A DNA stretch of 38,603 bases from an uncultured Clostridia bacterium (GTDB lineage Bacteria; Bacillota; DTU014), in contig FIZI01000006.1 in the NCBI GenBank assembly GCA_900016865.1, positions 620-39,222 of the forward strand. The letters are read 5' to 3'. How positions within the stretch are numbered: the first letter of the stretch is position 1; each line of letters starts with the position of its first letter. Position numbers and translations under genes: made by a program. The notes beneath the pieces were generated by a model. It did not search any database. It had not been told where the DNA came from and worked only from the letters and a program-made list of their open reading frames with translations. Shown in pieces: positions 1 to 8,574 of this stretch.

Positions 1-383
1 CTATTGACGAATTGGAGAAGTCCGGGGCGATAGTCAAGTACCATGCTGTGATCAACTGGGAGAAGGTCGACAAGAACCTCGTTCAGGCACTGATCGATGT
101 CAAGGTGTCGCCCCAGAGAGATGTAGGATTTGACCAGATAGCAGAGCGGATCTATCGCTTCCCAGAGGTGAAGAGCGTTTACCTCATGTCCGGAGCGTAC
201 GACCTGTCCGTGGCAGTCGAAGGGCGTAGTTTGAAGGAAGTTGCCGATTTTGTTGCTACCAAGCTGGCCACGATAGACCATGTCCTAAGTACCACGACTC
301 ACTTTATACTCCGCAAGTATAAAGAGGAGGGCGTGATCTTGGATGACAAATCAGAGGTCAAGAGGCTGGTCGTTTCACCATGA
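1..383 (+). CDS. Lrp/AsnC-family transcriptional regulator, C-terminal part (5' end outside window)
   Basis: The reading frame is already open at the left edge, so the N-terminal helix-turn-helix lies outside the window. What is visible is the end of the linker (ELEKSGAIVKYHAVIN, the usual junction of Lrp proteins) and a full RAM/AsnC effector domain, with the alternating strands IYRFPEVKSVYLMSGAYDL and a C-terminal tail. Family members are DNA-binding oligomers whose RAM domain senses amino acids. The stop overlaps the start of the aminotransferase by ATGA at 380-383, so the two are translationally coupled. The same pairing is known in B. subtilis as alaR-alaT (yugG-yugH), where the regulator is needed for alanine aminotransferase expression. 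Equivalence to AlaR is inferred from that pairing. The first in-window start-like codon (TTG at 12) is probably internal. Confidence 0.88.
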   Translation, partial: IDELEKSGAIVKYHAVINWEKVDKNLVQALIDVKVSPQRDVGFDQIAERIYRFPEVKSVYLMSGAYDLSVAVEGRSLKEVADFVATKLATIDHVLSTTTHFILRKYKEEGVILDDKSEVKRLVVSP

Positions 384-1555
384 AGTTTGAAGGAACGAAG
401 TATTTGTCCCAGACCGTGGCGAGCTTGCCTCCGTCAGGTATCAGGAAGTTCTTTGATGTAGCTTCTCAGATGGAGGGTGTCATCTCGTTAGGGGTAGGCG
501 AACCGGATTTTGTGACGCCTTGGCATATCATCGAATCTTCGTATTATTCGGTCTCGAGAGGCCATACCAGCTATACCTCAAACTTGGGCCTTCTCGAGCT
601 GCGTGAGGCGATTTCCGACCGCATTTATCAGAAATGCGGGCTTGAGTACAATCCGGTAGATGAGGTCCTGGTCACAACCGGGGTCAGTGAGGCGTTGGAT
701 CTTGCAGTAAGGGCGCTCGTGTCTCCGGGAGACGAGGTTATCATCATCGAACCGTGCTACGTGTCATACAAGGCATGCGTTCACCTTGCCGGAGGAGTGC
801 CTGTAGTTGTCGACACATACGTAGAGAACGCGTTCAGGCCTGATCCTGCAGATATTGAACGGCGGATTACTGACAAGACAAAAGCCATCGTATTGTCGTA
901 TCCAAATAACCCTACAGGAGCGGTTGTTGACAGAGCGACTCTGGTCAAGATAGCTGAAATCGCAAAAAGTCACGACCTGATCGTGATATCGGATGAGATC
1001 TATGACGAACTGACGTACGATGGAACCCACACCTGCATTGCTTCGCTCCCCGGCATGAGAGAGCGGACTGTGCTGCTCAACGGATTCTCAAAGGCGTATG
1101 CCATGACGGGTTGGCGGATTGGGTATGTTGCAGGCAATAGAGACATAGTCGGAGCTATGATGAGAATACATCAATACACGATGCTTTGTGCTCCTGTAAT
1201 GGGGCAAAAGGCCGCAATAGAGGCCCTGACTCGCGGCGAGGCTGAGATGAAACGGATGGTGTCGGAGTACAACCGCAGGCGACGCTATATTGTGAAACAG
1301 CTCAACAGCATAGGTTTGACCTGTTTTGAACCAAAAGGAGCATTCTACGCGTTTCCGTCGATACGGTCAACCGGACTGTCGTCTGAGGAGTTTTGCAATC
1401 GTCTGCTTATGGAGGAGCAGGTCGCGGTCGTTCCGGGTAGTGCCTTTGGAGCGGCAGGTGAGGGCTATGTGAGATGCTCCTATGCTGCGTCACTCGAAGA
1501 AATCGAAGAGGCCGTCAACCGCATGCAGAGGTTTGTCTCTCGCCATGCAGGCTGA
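380..1555 (+). CDS. Pyridoxal-phosphate aminotransferase, class I (alanine/aspartate type, AlaT-like)
   Basis: A 391-residue fold-type I aminotransferase of normal family length. The PLP lysine is K238 in GFSKAYAMTGWRIGY. The cofactor-binding residues are visible as N177 in YPNNPTG and D205 in ISDEIYDEL, and the substrate-carboxylate arginine lies in YVRCSYA near the C-terminus. The protein moves an amino group between an amino acid and a 2-oxo acid in the cytosol. Sequence alone does not settle whether alanine, aspartate or an aromatic amino acid is preferred. The overlap with an Lrp-family regulator favours an alanine role as in B. subtilis alaRT. The ATG lies inside the regulator's last codons. 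A short GC hairpin lies downstream, before the convergent yugP. Confidence 0.92.
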   Translation: MKFEGTKYLSQTVASLPPSGIRKFFDVASQMEGVISLGVGEPDFVTPWHIIESSYYSVSRGHTSYTSNLGLLELREAISDRIYQKCGLEYNPVDEVLVTTGVSEALDLAVRALVSPGDEVIIIEPCYVSYKACVHLAGGVPVVVDTYVENAFRPDPADIERRITDKTKAIVLSYPNNPTGAVVDRATLVKIAEIAKSHDLIVISDEIYDELTYDGTHTCIASLPGMRERTVLLNGFSKAYAMTGWRIGYVAGNRDIVGAMMRIHQYTMLCAPVMGQKAAIEALTRGEAEMKRMVSEYNRRRRYIVKQLNSIGLTCFEPKGAFYAFPSIRSTGLSSEEFCNRLLMEEQVAVVPGSAFGAAGEGYVRCSYAASLEEIEEAVNRMQRFVSRHAG

Positions 1556-1590
1556 ACGGCCTCGGCGTTTCGCTTGGTGTGCATGACTTC

Positions 1591-1607
1591 GCCCGGCGAT
1601 GCCGGGC
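1591..1607. terminator. Short GC-rich hairpin between convergent genes, possible bidirectional terminator
   Basis: A perfect 7-bp stem, GCCCGGC/GCCGGGC, closes a 3-nt loop and sits between the aminotransferase stop and the convergent yugP stop. Position favours termination for both strands. There is no T-run on either side, so intrinsic termination would be weak. Confidence 0.45.
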
Positions 1608-1619
1608 GACTGACTAACC

Positions 1620-2312
1620 TCAGTCTCTCCTGCTAAAACCACCCAGCAGTGCGAGCATCCTAAGCAGCTGCAGAGCTGCCATGGCAGTCGCTGCTACGTA
1701 GGTAAGGGCAGCTGCGCCAAGGACATCCTTGGCTCCCGCGACCTCTCGCTGGCCAACGATGTACCCTCCATCGACCAGCATGGCGAGAGCGCGGTTGCTT
1801 GCGTTGTACTCCACAGGCAGAGTAACTAGGTGGAACAGCAGCGCAGCTGAGAAGAAAATAATGCCCAACCATGCCAGGTTGGTTGCACCAAACAAGAGAC
1901 CTATGATGAACAGCGGCCAGGCCATCATAGAACCGATATTTGCGACCGGAACTAGGTTGTTGCGTATCTCCAGCGGAGCATAGCCTCTTGCGTGCTGAAT
2001 GACGTGGCCAGACTCGTGGGCAGCGATAGCCAGTGCGGCTATTGAGGAGCTGCTGTATACGTTGCGCGAAAGCCGCATTACCTTGTGCCTGGGGTCGTAA
2101 TGGTCAGTCAACACGCCATGGCCCATTTCGACAGAGACATCGGTGATGCCGTTGCGCCATAGCAGGTCGCGTGCCAGCTGAGCGCCGGTTATGCCGGAGG
2201 AGCTAAAATATCGGCTCCACTTGGCGTAGGCACCGCTCACCCTGCTCTGTGCCCACATTGCCAATATGAGCCCTGGCAATAGGAGCAAGTATGTTGGATC
2301 AAACCAGAACAT
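1620..2312 (-). CDS. yugP: YugP-family membrane zinc metallopeptidase
   Basis: A 230-residue protein of the neutral zinc metallopeptidase family Zn_peptidase_2. It has an N-terminal membrane segment (YLLLLPGLILAMWAQ), the zinc signature HESGH (AAHESGHVIQHA), two central hydrophobic segments (MMAWPLFIIGLLFGATNLAWLG and the following stretch) and a C-terminal one. The active site therefore lies close to the membrane. Its substrates are unknown. I chose the ATG at 2312 because AAGGAGG (2322-2328, minus strand) sits 9 nt upstream. A further-upstream TTG at 2348 and an ATG at 2321 have no suitable ribosome-binding site. Length matches B. subtilis YugP (about 225 aa), whose gene also lies in the neighbourhood of alaRT. 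Confidence 0.9.
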   Translation of the reverse strand: MFWFDPTYLLLLPGLILAMWAQSRVSGAYAKWSRYFSSSGITGAQLARDLLWRNGITDVSVEMGHGVLTDHYDPRHKVMRLSRNVYSSSSIAALAIAAHESGHVIQHARGYAPLEIRNNLVPVANIGSMMAWPLFIIGLLFGATNLAWLGIIFFSAALLFHLVTLPVEYNASNRALAMLVDGGYIVGQREVAGAKDVLGAAALTYVAATAMAALQLLRMLALLGGFSRRD

Positions 2313-2380
2313 AGAAGTCATCCTCCTTAGCCATCCCGTCCTCTTCAATTGTACGTATGGTTTTTGTGATCGTCAAGGTG

Positions 2381-2386
2381 TATACT
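2381..2386 (+). promoter_or_regulatory. Possible -10 box upstream of yloU
   Basis: TATACT lies in the intergenic region between the divergent yugP and yloU genes. The same hexamer is the -10 of better-supported promoters in this window (upstream of fapR and ylxM). No good -35 is present at 16-18 nt spacing, so this is weak. Confidence 0.3.
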
Positions 2387-2512
2387 AAAGAGTCAGCAGC
2401 AAAGCGGCGGTATGGCAAAGAACGCGTTGGAGGAATCGTGTCTGCAGAGGAGAAATATACTGAGGATGAAACCGGAGGCGTGTTTGTCCCCTAGATCTGG
2501 AGGAGGTTCATC

Positions 2513-2896
2513 ATGAGCAAGAAGATGAGCACTGAGTATGGTCAGATATGTATCTCTGACGACGTAATCGCGATAATATCGGGCATCGCTGCCTCTGAGT
2601 GCTATGGCTTGGTTGGTATGGCCTCCAGAAACCTCCAAGACGGCATTTCTGAGCTGGTTGGAATGGACAACCTGCAGAAAGGCGTGGAGGTCCAGCTAGA
2701 CGGAGACGAAGTGCGCATCATCCTCCATATCATCGTGGAATATGGTACTCGAATCACCGAGGTGGCCCACAACGTGATGGGGAAGGTCAAGTACGTCATT
2801 GAGAGCATGACAGGACTTAGGGTCATGGGTGTCGACATCGTAGTCCAGGGAGTCAGAGTCGCTTCACCCCGGGATGAGGCTGGGCGCGGTGCCTGA
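2513..2896 (+). CDS. yloU: Asp23/Gls24 family protein (YloU)
   Basis: A 127-residue protein of the Asp23/Gls24 family (DUF322). It shows the typical order: an N-terminal strand with YGQICISDDVIAIISGIAA, a central GVEVQLDGDEVRIILHIIVEYG and a C-terminal amphipathic helix (ITEVAHNVMGKVKYVIESMTG) leading to VDIVVQGV. Members are small cytoplasmic proteins linked to cell-envelope stress, and their biochemical role is unresolved. A strong ribosome-binding site, GGAGGAGG, precedes the ATG. The gene is immediately upstream of fakA, the same order as yloU-yloV in B. subtilis. The rpmB gene that precedes yloU there is absent here. Confidence 0.9.
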   Translation: MSKKMSTEYGQICISDDVIAIISGIAASECYGLVGMASRNLQDGISELVGMDNLQKGVEVQLDGDEVRIILHIIVEYGTRITEVAHNVMGKVKYVIESMTGLRVMGVDIVVQGVRVASPRDEAGRGA

Positions 2897-3029
2897 CCAA
2901 CTCGTTGACTGCCGATAGTCTGAACCCTGTCGGAGCCTGACGGGTATCGAGTAGTGTTGCGCACGCGGGCTCCTTATTGGGTCAGGCGGAGGGTTCTCGA
3001 GCCGTGGACACGTGTGTTGCTTGTGAGGA

Positions 3030-4730
3030 ATGGGGGTACTGTCGTTGAAGCTACAATACATGGACGGGAATGACTTCAGGAAAGCACTTGTCGCAGGAGC
3101 CCAGACATTGGGCGAAAACAAGGAATTGGTCAACTCCCTCAACGTCTTCCCCGTTCCAGATGGAGATACAGGTACTAACATGTACCTCACCGTGTTGTCA
3201 GCGGTGAAGGAAAGCGAGAAGGTCGGAGAGAGCAGGATCGGCAAGGTTGCCGCAGCAGCCTCGATGGGTTCTCTGATGGGAGCGAGGGGCAACTCCGGAG
3301 TGATCTTCTCACAAATACTAAGAGGGTTTAGCAGGTATGTAGAGCCTTATGATAGAGTTGATGGAGCTCAGTTGGCCAAAGCACTAGAGCGGGCCGCTCA
3401 GACCGCGTATCAGGCGGTCTTGAAGCCGGTCGAGGGAACAATGCTCACAGTAGCCCGAGAGCTAGCCAAGGCAGCGCTCGATGCCGCCAAGCGCGGCGAC
3501 GACATAGTGAGTGTTTTGGATTCTGCAATTGAGCATGCTCAGGAAGTTCTTGACAGGACTCCCGAGATGCTCCCGACTCTGAAAGAAGCCGGAGTTGTGG
3601 ACGCAGGCGGCAAAGGATTGCTGCTGTTTATAATCGGACTCAGAAGAGGGCTTCTCGATGAAGGTATATACGTAGAGGCGGTACAGCCTGCTACCGCAGC
3701 CGCGGTTGGCAGCTCGATTCCTGGTATTGACCAGAGTGTAGTCGGGTTGGGATTGGAGGATGAACACCCTGAGACCCTCGCCGAGCTCGAGTTCGGCTAC
3801 TGCACAGAGTTCATTCTCAAGGGCCAAGGCCTGTCAACCGACCAGATCAGAAAAGACCTGCAAGGCTTTGGCGATTGTCTCTTGGTTGTTGGGACAGATG
3901 AAGTGGTTAAGATACACATTCATACAGCCAACCCGGGCATTATACTGGACTATGGCGTTAAATTAGGCCAACTCAGTGCCATAGACATTAACAATATGGA
4001 TGAACAGAAGGAGGAGTTTCGCCGCGGCGGCCATGCTCAAGACGAGGTTGTCCAGGCTGACGCGGGTCCCACTCGCGAGGTAGGTATTGTGGCTGTGGCT
4101 GTCGGCGAAGGCATAGAGGAAATATTCAAGAGCCTCAATGTTGACGAGGTCGTCAGGGGCGGCCAGACAATGAACCCTAGCGCCGAGGACTTGGCGAGCG
4201 CAGTGCGCAGGACTCGAGCAGCCAAAGTGCTGGTACTCCCCAACAACGGCAACGTGGTTCTAACAGCTCGTCAGGTACAGGAGCTTGTGGATGCCGAGCT
4301 AGAGGTCGTGCCGACAGAGACCATCCCTCAAGGCATAGCTGCTCTTATTGCTTATGATCCTGACGCATCGATCGAAGACAATGCCAAGGCGATGGCCTCG
4401 GCAGCCAAGAGGGTCAAGACAGGCGAGGTGACTTACGCTGTCAGGGACTCGTCGCACAACGGCGTTGAAGTTTCTGAGCGCGATTTCATAGGCATCGCAG
4501 GCGGAGAACTGCGAGTGGCCGGCAAGCAGTGCGCTGAAGTTGTTCGGAGCCTCGTAACTGATATGGTGCAGCCCGATGACGAGCTGATCACCTTGTTCTA
4601 TGGTGAGGACGTTTCTGAGAGCGAGGCCTCCCGCCTGGCTGAGCAGATCGCAGAGGACCATCCTACTTGCGAGGTCGAGCTGCAGTACGGAGGGCAACCC
4701 TTGTACTACTACATTATAATGGTCGAATAG
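3030..4730 (+). CDS. fakA: Fatty acid kinase ATP-binding subunit FakA (YloV, DAK2 domain)
   Basis: A 566-residue YloV/FakA homologue. The N-terminal DhaL/DAK2 domain (about residues 10-210) has the Mg-ATP motif NVFPVPDGDTGTNM, with D44 and D46 as metal ligands, and GARGNSGVIFSQ. A middle domain and a C-terminal YloV-type domain ending QPLYYYIIMVE follow. In Staphylococcus aureus this protein phosphorylates a fatty acid held by FakB, giving an acyl-phosphate that enters phospholipid synthesis through the PlsX/PlsY route. The fakB-like gene directly downstream supports the same role here. The start is uncertain: ATG 3030 is almost touching its GTGAGG, while an in-frame TTG at 3045 has GGGGG at better spacing. 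The conserved part begins at YMDGNDF, so either start is compatible. Confidence 0.9.
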   Translation: MGVLSLKLQYMDGNDFRKALVAGAQTLGENKELVNSLNVFPVPDGDTGTNMYLTVLSAVKESEKVGESRIGKVAAAASMGSLMGARGNSGVIFSQILRGFSRYVEPYDRVDGAQLAKALERAAQTAYQAVLKPVEGTMLTVARELAKAALDAAKRGDDIVSVLDSAIEHAQEVLDRTPEMLPTLKEAGVVDAGGKGLLLFIIGLRRGLLDEGIYVEAVQPATAAAVGSSIPGIDQSVVGLGLEDEHPETLAELEFGYCTEFILKGQGLSTDQIRKDLQGFGDCLLVVGTDEVVKIHIHTANPGIILDYGVKLGQLSAIDINNMDEQKEEFRRGGHAQDEVVQADAGPTREVGIVAVAVGEGIEEIFKSLNVDEVVRGGQTMNPSAEDLASAVRRTRAAKVLVLPNNGNVVLTARQVQELVDAELEVVPTETIPQGIAALIAYDPDASIEDNAKAMASAAKRVKTGEVTYAVRDSSHNGVEVSERDFIGIAGGELRVAGKQCAEVVRSLVTDMVQPDDELITLFYGEDVSESEASRLAEQIAEDHPTCEVELQYGGQPLYYYIIMVE

Positions 4731-4805
4731 ACTGGATCGTGCGTTGCAAGATGTCCCCAGATACGGGTTATTGCTGCCCAAGCTTGGATGTTAGGAGGCA
4801 GAACT

Positions 4806-5678
4806 GTGAGTAGAGTCAGAATCGTGACAGATAGCACCTGTGACCTCCCAGCTGAGGTTCGCAGGGATCTTGCAGTAGAGATGGTTCCTCTGAAAGTTCA
4901 TTTTGGCGAAGAGGTTTATCTCGATCAGGTCACCATTAGCCCTGAGGAGTTCTACCGCAAGCTTGAGGCGTCTTCGGTGATGCCCACAACATCGCAACCT
5001 TCTCCTATGGATTTTGTCAATGTCTACGAGCAGCTGGCAGCGGATCCCGAGACTGAGTCCATAGTGTCTATTCACCTGTCTTCAGACATGAGCGGTACCT
5101 ACCAGTCTGCGGTGATGGCGGGTCAGATGGTAAAGGACAAGGGAATCGACGTTGCTGTTGTTGACTCACGGATGGCTTCGACCATGATTGGAGCACAGGT
5201 CGTCGCAGCTGCAAGAATGGCTCTCGCAGGCTGCTCCAAACAAGAGATCTTGCAAATGCTCGAGCTGGCAAAGACAGAGGTAAGAGTGGTGTTCATCGTC
5301 GACACACTCGAGTACCTGCGGAGAAATGGACGGATAGGCAGGGCTGCGAGTCTCATAGGCGGATTGCTCAAGATCAAGCCTGTCCTTACGGTCGCAGATG
5401 GAGTAGTGACTCCTCTGGAGAAGTTGAGAGGGAGCTCTCGCGTCCTTCCGCGCATGATTGAGCTCGTATCTGAGAACGCCGCGAGTGGCGATCCGCAGGT
5501 CGTGTATATCTTGAATGCCAATTGCCCGGACAGAGCAAAGGAACTCGAGTCCATGCTCACCGAGGCCATTTCTATCGAAAGCTTGATGCACACCTCCATA
5601 GGGGCAGTGATAGGTACACATGCCGGACCGGGCACGCTGGCAGTGGTCTGGCATGGGACTAACCTGTGGCCAAAATGA
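4806..5678 (+). CDS. fakB: DegV family fatty-acid-binding protein (FakB-like)
   Basis: A 290-residue DegV-fold protein. The N-terminus IVTDSTCDLP is the family signature. The lipid-headgroup pocket is shown by PTTSQPSPMDF, HLSSDMSGTYQSA, YLRRNGRIG and the C-terminal IGTHAGPGTLAV. DegV/FakB proteins bury one fatty acid and present its carboxylate to FakA for phosphorylation. The position right after fakA fits that role. Which acyl chain is bound cannot be read from the sequence. I chose the GTG at 4806 because TTAGGAGG (4791-4798) lies 7 nt upstream, and this removes six non-conserved residues that an ATG at 4788 would add. The stop overlaps the recG start (ATGA). Confidence 0.9.
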   Translation: MSRVRIVTDSTCDLPAEVRRDLAVEMVPLKVHFGEEVYLDQVTISPEEFYRKLEASSVMPTTSQPSPMDFVNVYEQLAADPETESIVSIHLSSDMSGTYQSAVMAGQMVKDKGIDVAVVDSRMASTMIGAQVVAAARMALAGCSKQEILQMLELAKTEVRVVFIVDTLEYLRRNGRIGRAASLIGGLLKIKPVLTVADGVVTPLEKLRGSSRVLPRMIELVSENAASGDPQVVYILNANCPDRAKELESMLTEAISIESLMHTSIGAVIGTHAGPGTLAVVWHGTNLWPK

Positions 5679-7795
5679 GACGAAGAGAACTATCAGGTCG
5701 GATGAAACTCTCACCGGAGAGTTCTGTCCAGTACATAAAGGGGGTTGGCCCAGCGCGTGCACGGCTGCTAGCTAAGGTCGGAGTGCACACTGTGGAGGAC
5801 CTCCTTTTCCTATTCCCCAGAAGGTACGAGGACTATTCGGCGACCAAGAACATAGCGGACTTGGACGACGGCGAAAGCGCGACCGTCGTAGCTACGGTCG
5901 TGTCGGTCCAGGTCGTGCATTCTCGCAGCAACAGACTGCTCTCTGTGGTCTTGGTGAGAGCCTCCGATCTCACCGGGATACTTGAGGCCAAGTGGTTCTA
6001 CACCTCACGAGACAAGCAGTGGATTGAAAGATTTGCAAGTAGGTTTGTCGAGGGCTCCAAGTATATGTTTTCCGGCACAATCAAGCGGGAAGGCCAGCGG
6101 GTTTCAATGCTGAGGCCGACTTACGAAGAGGCTGAAGGAGATGCCGACTCCTCTGGAAAGATAATCCCGGTGTATCCTTTGACCGAGGGGCTAACTCAAC
6201 AACACCTGAGGCGTTTCATAGACAACGCCATTGAGGCAGGCTATCTAGACGGTCTACCGGATCCGATAGGTCAAGAGTTGCTTGACAAATACTCGCTTCC
6301 CACTAAAGCAGAGGCTCTTCGTGAGATTCATCAGCCCTCAGATCCCACACGGATAAAGAGAGCGTTTCGGAGGATCGCATTCGAAGAGTTCCTTTTGCTG
6401 CAGGTAGGCATTGCCTTAAAGAGACGAGTGAGAATCGAGGCGCAGGGAATCGCTCATGCGCAGGATGGGCCGTTGGTCAGATCTTTCCTTGAGTCTCTGC
6501 CCTTCAACCTGACTGCAGCGCAGAAGCGGGTCATTGACGAGATTAGGGCGGATATGGAGTCTACGCGGCCCATGAATCGCCTGATACAGGGAGACGTCGG
6601 CTCCGGAAAGACCGTGGTGGCTGCGTATGCTCTGATCAAGGCGATACAGTCCGGATACCAGGGCGCGTTAATGGCTCCAACAGAGGTGTTGGCAAACCAG
6701 CATTTCAACACACTCAAGTCGTTTTTCACTCCGCTCGGACTGGTTGTCAGAGAGCTGCGGGGCGGAACTCCCAAGTCAGAGAGAGAGGAGACCTACGAGG
6801 GGCTTAGAACAGGCGAGGTCTCAGTAGTAGTCGGGACTCATGCACTGATTCAGGAGAGAGTCGAATTCGGCAGGCTTGGCTTGGTCATAACAGATGAACA
6901 ACACAGGTTCGGTGTCGAGCAGCGGGCATTCCTCCAGCAAAAGGGAGAAAGAGCTGATGTCCTGGTGATGACCGCGACCCCGATACCGCGCACTCTCGCA
7001 ATGACTCTGTACGGAGACCTCGATGTATCCGTCATCGACGAGCTTCCACCGGGCCGGAAGCCGGTAATAACTCGGTGGATAAGAGCCTCGAGTAGACGCC
7101 GGGCGTATGAGTTCCTCCGAAAGGAGGTTGCTCGCGGTGGACAGGCCTATGTAATCTGCCCCTTGGTTGAGGACTCAGAACTAATGGATCTCAGATCTGT
7201 TGTATCTGAAGCGGAGCAGCTCGAGAAAACCTATCTGGCCGGGCTGCGTATAGGAACTCTGCACGGCCGCATGCCTTCATCCCGAAAGGAGGAAATCATA
7301 GCAGCATTTGCATCAGGTGACCTAGATGTTCTCGTGTCGACGACAGTGGTAGAGGTGGGCGTCGACGTTCCGAATGCTTCTGTCATGATAATCGAAAACG
7401 CAGAAAGGTTTGGGCTTTCGCAGCTGCATCAGCTGCGGGGCAGGGTAGGCAGAAGCAGCAGGCAGAGCTATTGCATTCTCGTCTCGAACGCGAGCTCGAG
7501 CGAGACCAAAGCGCGGCTCGAAGTTATGACCAGGACCAACGACGGTTTCGAGATCGCTGAGGAAGATTTGCGGCTCAGGGGGCCCGGTGAGATTTTTGGG
7601 ACTCGTCAGCACGGGCTTCCCGATACAAGGATAGGTAATATCCTTAGGTTCATGGGTGTCATGAAGGTGGCTCGGGAGGAGGCGTTTCTCATCGCAGAGA
7701 GGGATCCGCAGTTGATACATGACGACCACAAGGTACTCAGGATGGAGCTGAACAGGCGTTTTGCAGATTGGCTGGATCTCTCGACTGTCGGCTGA
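5675..7795 (+). CDS. recG: ATP-dependent DNA helicase RecG
   Basis: A full-length RecG of 706 residues that unwinds and regresses stalled replication forks and branched recombination intermediates. The N-terminal wedge/OB region (about 10-200) starts with the helix-hairpin-helix-like VQYIKGVGPARARLLAKVGV. The helicase motifs follow: Walker A GDVGSGKT (306-313), DEQH (407-410), motif III VMTATPIPRTLAM, and motifs V-VI with TTVVEVGVDVPNA and HQLRGRVGRS. The C-terminal RecG-specific part has DLRLRGPGEIFGTRQHG. The ATG at 5675 overlaps the fakB stop. A GTG at 5666 and an ATG at 5702 are alternatives, neither with a clear ribosome-binding site, so coupling to fakB is likely. A 9-bp hairpin follows the stop. 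Confidence 0.95.
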   Translation: MRRRELSGRMKLSPESSVQYIKGVGPARARLLAKVGVHTVEDLLFLFPRRYEDYSATKNIADLDDGESATVVATVVSVQVVHSRSNRLLSVVLVRASDLTGILEAKWFYTSRDKQWIERFASRFVEGSKYMFSGTIKREGQRVSMLRPTYEEAEGDADSSGKIIPVYPLTEGLTQQHLRRFIDNAIEAGYLDGLPDPIGQELLDKYSLPTKAEALREIHQPSDPTRIKRAFRRIAFEEFLLLQVGIALKRRVRIEAQGIAHAQDGPLVRSFLESLPFNLTAAQKRVIDEIRADMESTRPMNRLIQGDVGSGKTVVAAYALIKAIQSGYQGALMAPTEVLANQHFNTLKSFFTPLGLVVRELRGGTPKSEREETYEGLRTGEVSVVVGTHALIQERVEFGRLGLVITDEQHRFGVEQRAFLQQKGERADVLVMTATPIPRTLAMTLYGDLDVSVIDELPPGRKPVITRWIRASSRRRAYEFLRKEVARGGQAYVICPLVEDSELMDLRSVVSEAEQLEKTYLAGLRIGTLHGRMPSSRKEEIIAAFASGDLDVLVSTTVVEVGVDVPNASVMIIENAERFGLSQLHQLRGRVGRSSRQSYCILVSNASSSETKARLEVMTRTNDGFEIAEEDLRLRGPGEIFGTRQHGLPDTRIGNILRFMGVMKVAREEAFLIAERDPQLIHDDHKVLRMELNRRFADWLDLSTVG

Positions 7796-7813
7796 TTGTC
7801 CGTAGCAAAAAGG

Positions 7814-7842
7814 GAGATGGCGGTCGGCCTGATCGCCATCTC
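7814..7842 (+). terminator. 9-bp hairpin downstream of recG
   Basis: A perfect stem GAGATGGCG/CGCCATCTC encloses an 11-nt loop 18 nt after the recG stop. No T-tract follows. It could be a weak or Rho-assisted terminator, or an RNA-processing or stability element in the 212-nt gap before rsmD. I see no convincing promoter in the rest of that gap. The frame upstream of rsmD stays open through it but has no family resemblance. Confidence 0.4.
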
Positions 7843-8007
7843 ATGGGAGAGGAGAAACCGGAGGAAGAGCTTGCGGGGGAGTGTTTGCTTGAGTCCCTCA
7901 CAGAACGCTGTCGTACCACAGTCTTATTATATGACCGATCGAGGCATATATACGCAGGCAGCGGCTTGATTGCATCCCATTTCGTGCATAGATCAGCGGT
8001 GGTAATC

Positions 8008-8574
8008 ATGAGAGTGATCGCTGGATCAGCCAAAGGCAGAGTCTTGGCTGTCCCCAAGGGAGGGCCGATTCGCCCAACAGCTCAATATGTGAAGGAAGCG
8101 ATATTCAGCATTCTGGCTGCCAAGGTAGATAAAGCAGTGGTCCTGGATCTATTCGCAGGCTCCGGCAGTCTTGGAATCGAGGCCTTGAGCAGGGGCGCAG
8201 CAGAGTGTGTTCTGGTGGACAATGACCAGAGATGTGTTCGGACCATAAAGAGGAATCTAGAGTTTACACAGTTGTCGGATCGTGCACGGGTATATAGAAT
8301 GAATGTATACAAGGCGGTTGATGCGCTGAACGCAGAGGGACGGCAGTTTGACATAGTCTTTGCCGACCCGCCTTACGAGGGCGGGCATGAGCAGCTGCTT
8401 CTAGCTCGTCTCAGCGAGCTGCGCATTCTGAGGCCTTCGGCTACTGTAGTGCTAGAGCATAGCTGTAGGACAGAGACTCCGGTTCGGCAAGGCTGCCTAG
8501 CGAGAGAGAGCCTTAGGACGTATGGAGATACTCATGTCAGTCTTTATGTGTGTATGGTGGAGGGACAAGAGTGA
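8008..8574 (+). CDS. rsmD: 16S rRNA (guanine(966)-N2)-methyltransferase RsmD
   Basis: A 188-residue SAM-dependent methyltransferase of the RsmD/YlbH family, which modifies G966 of 16S rRNA in the small subunit. The N-terminus MRVIAGSAKGRVLAVP is canonical. The SAM-binding loop is LDLFAGSGSLGIEA (47-59) and the catalytic N6/N2-MTase motif is ADPPYE (DPPY at 120-123). I chose the ATG at 8008 from family alignment. The frame is open further upstream to 7768, but that part overlaps recG and resembles nothing. The ribosome-binding site is weak (GGTGG). The stop overlaps the coaD start as GTGA, as in the conserved ylbH-coaD pair. Confidence 0.93.
   Translation: MRVIAGSAKGRVLAVPKGGPIRPTAQYVKEAIFSILAAKVDKAVVLDLFAGSGSLGIEALSRGAAECVLVDNDQRCVRTIKRNLEFTQLSDRARVYRMNVYKAVDALNAEGRQFDIVFADPPYEGGHEQLLLARLSELRILRPSATVVLEHSCRTETPVRQGCLARESLRTYGDTHVSLYVCMVEGQE

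Noticed and set aside
5123-5762. Two long antisense frames over fakB and the recG start
   Set aside because: Both are shadows of conserved coding sequence, with no start signals.
7768-8007. An 80-residue N-terminal extension of RsmD
   Set aside because: It overlaps recG, crosses a 9-bp hairpin and resembles nothing. The RsmD family starts at the ATG at 8008.
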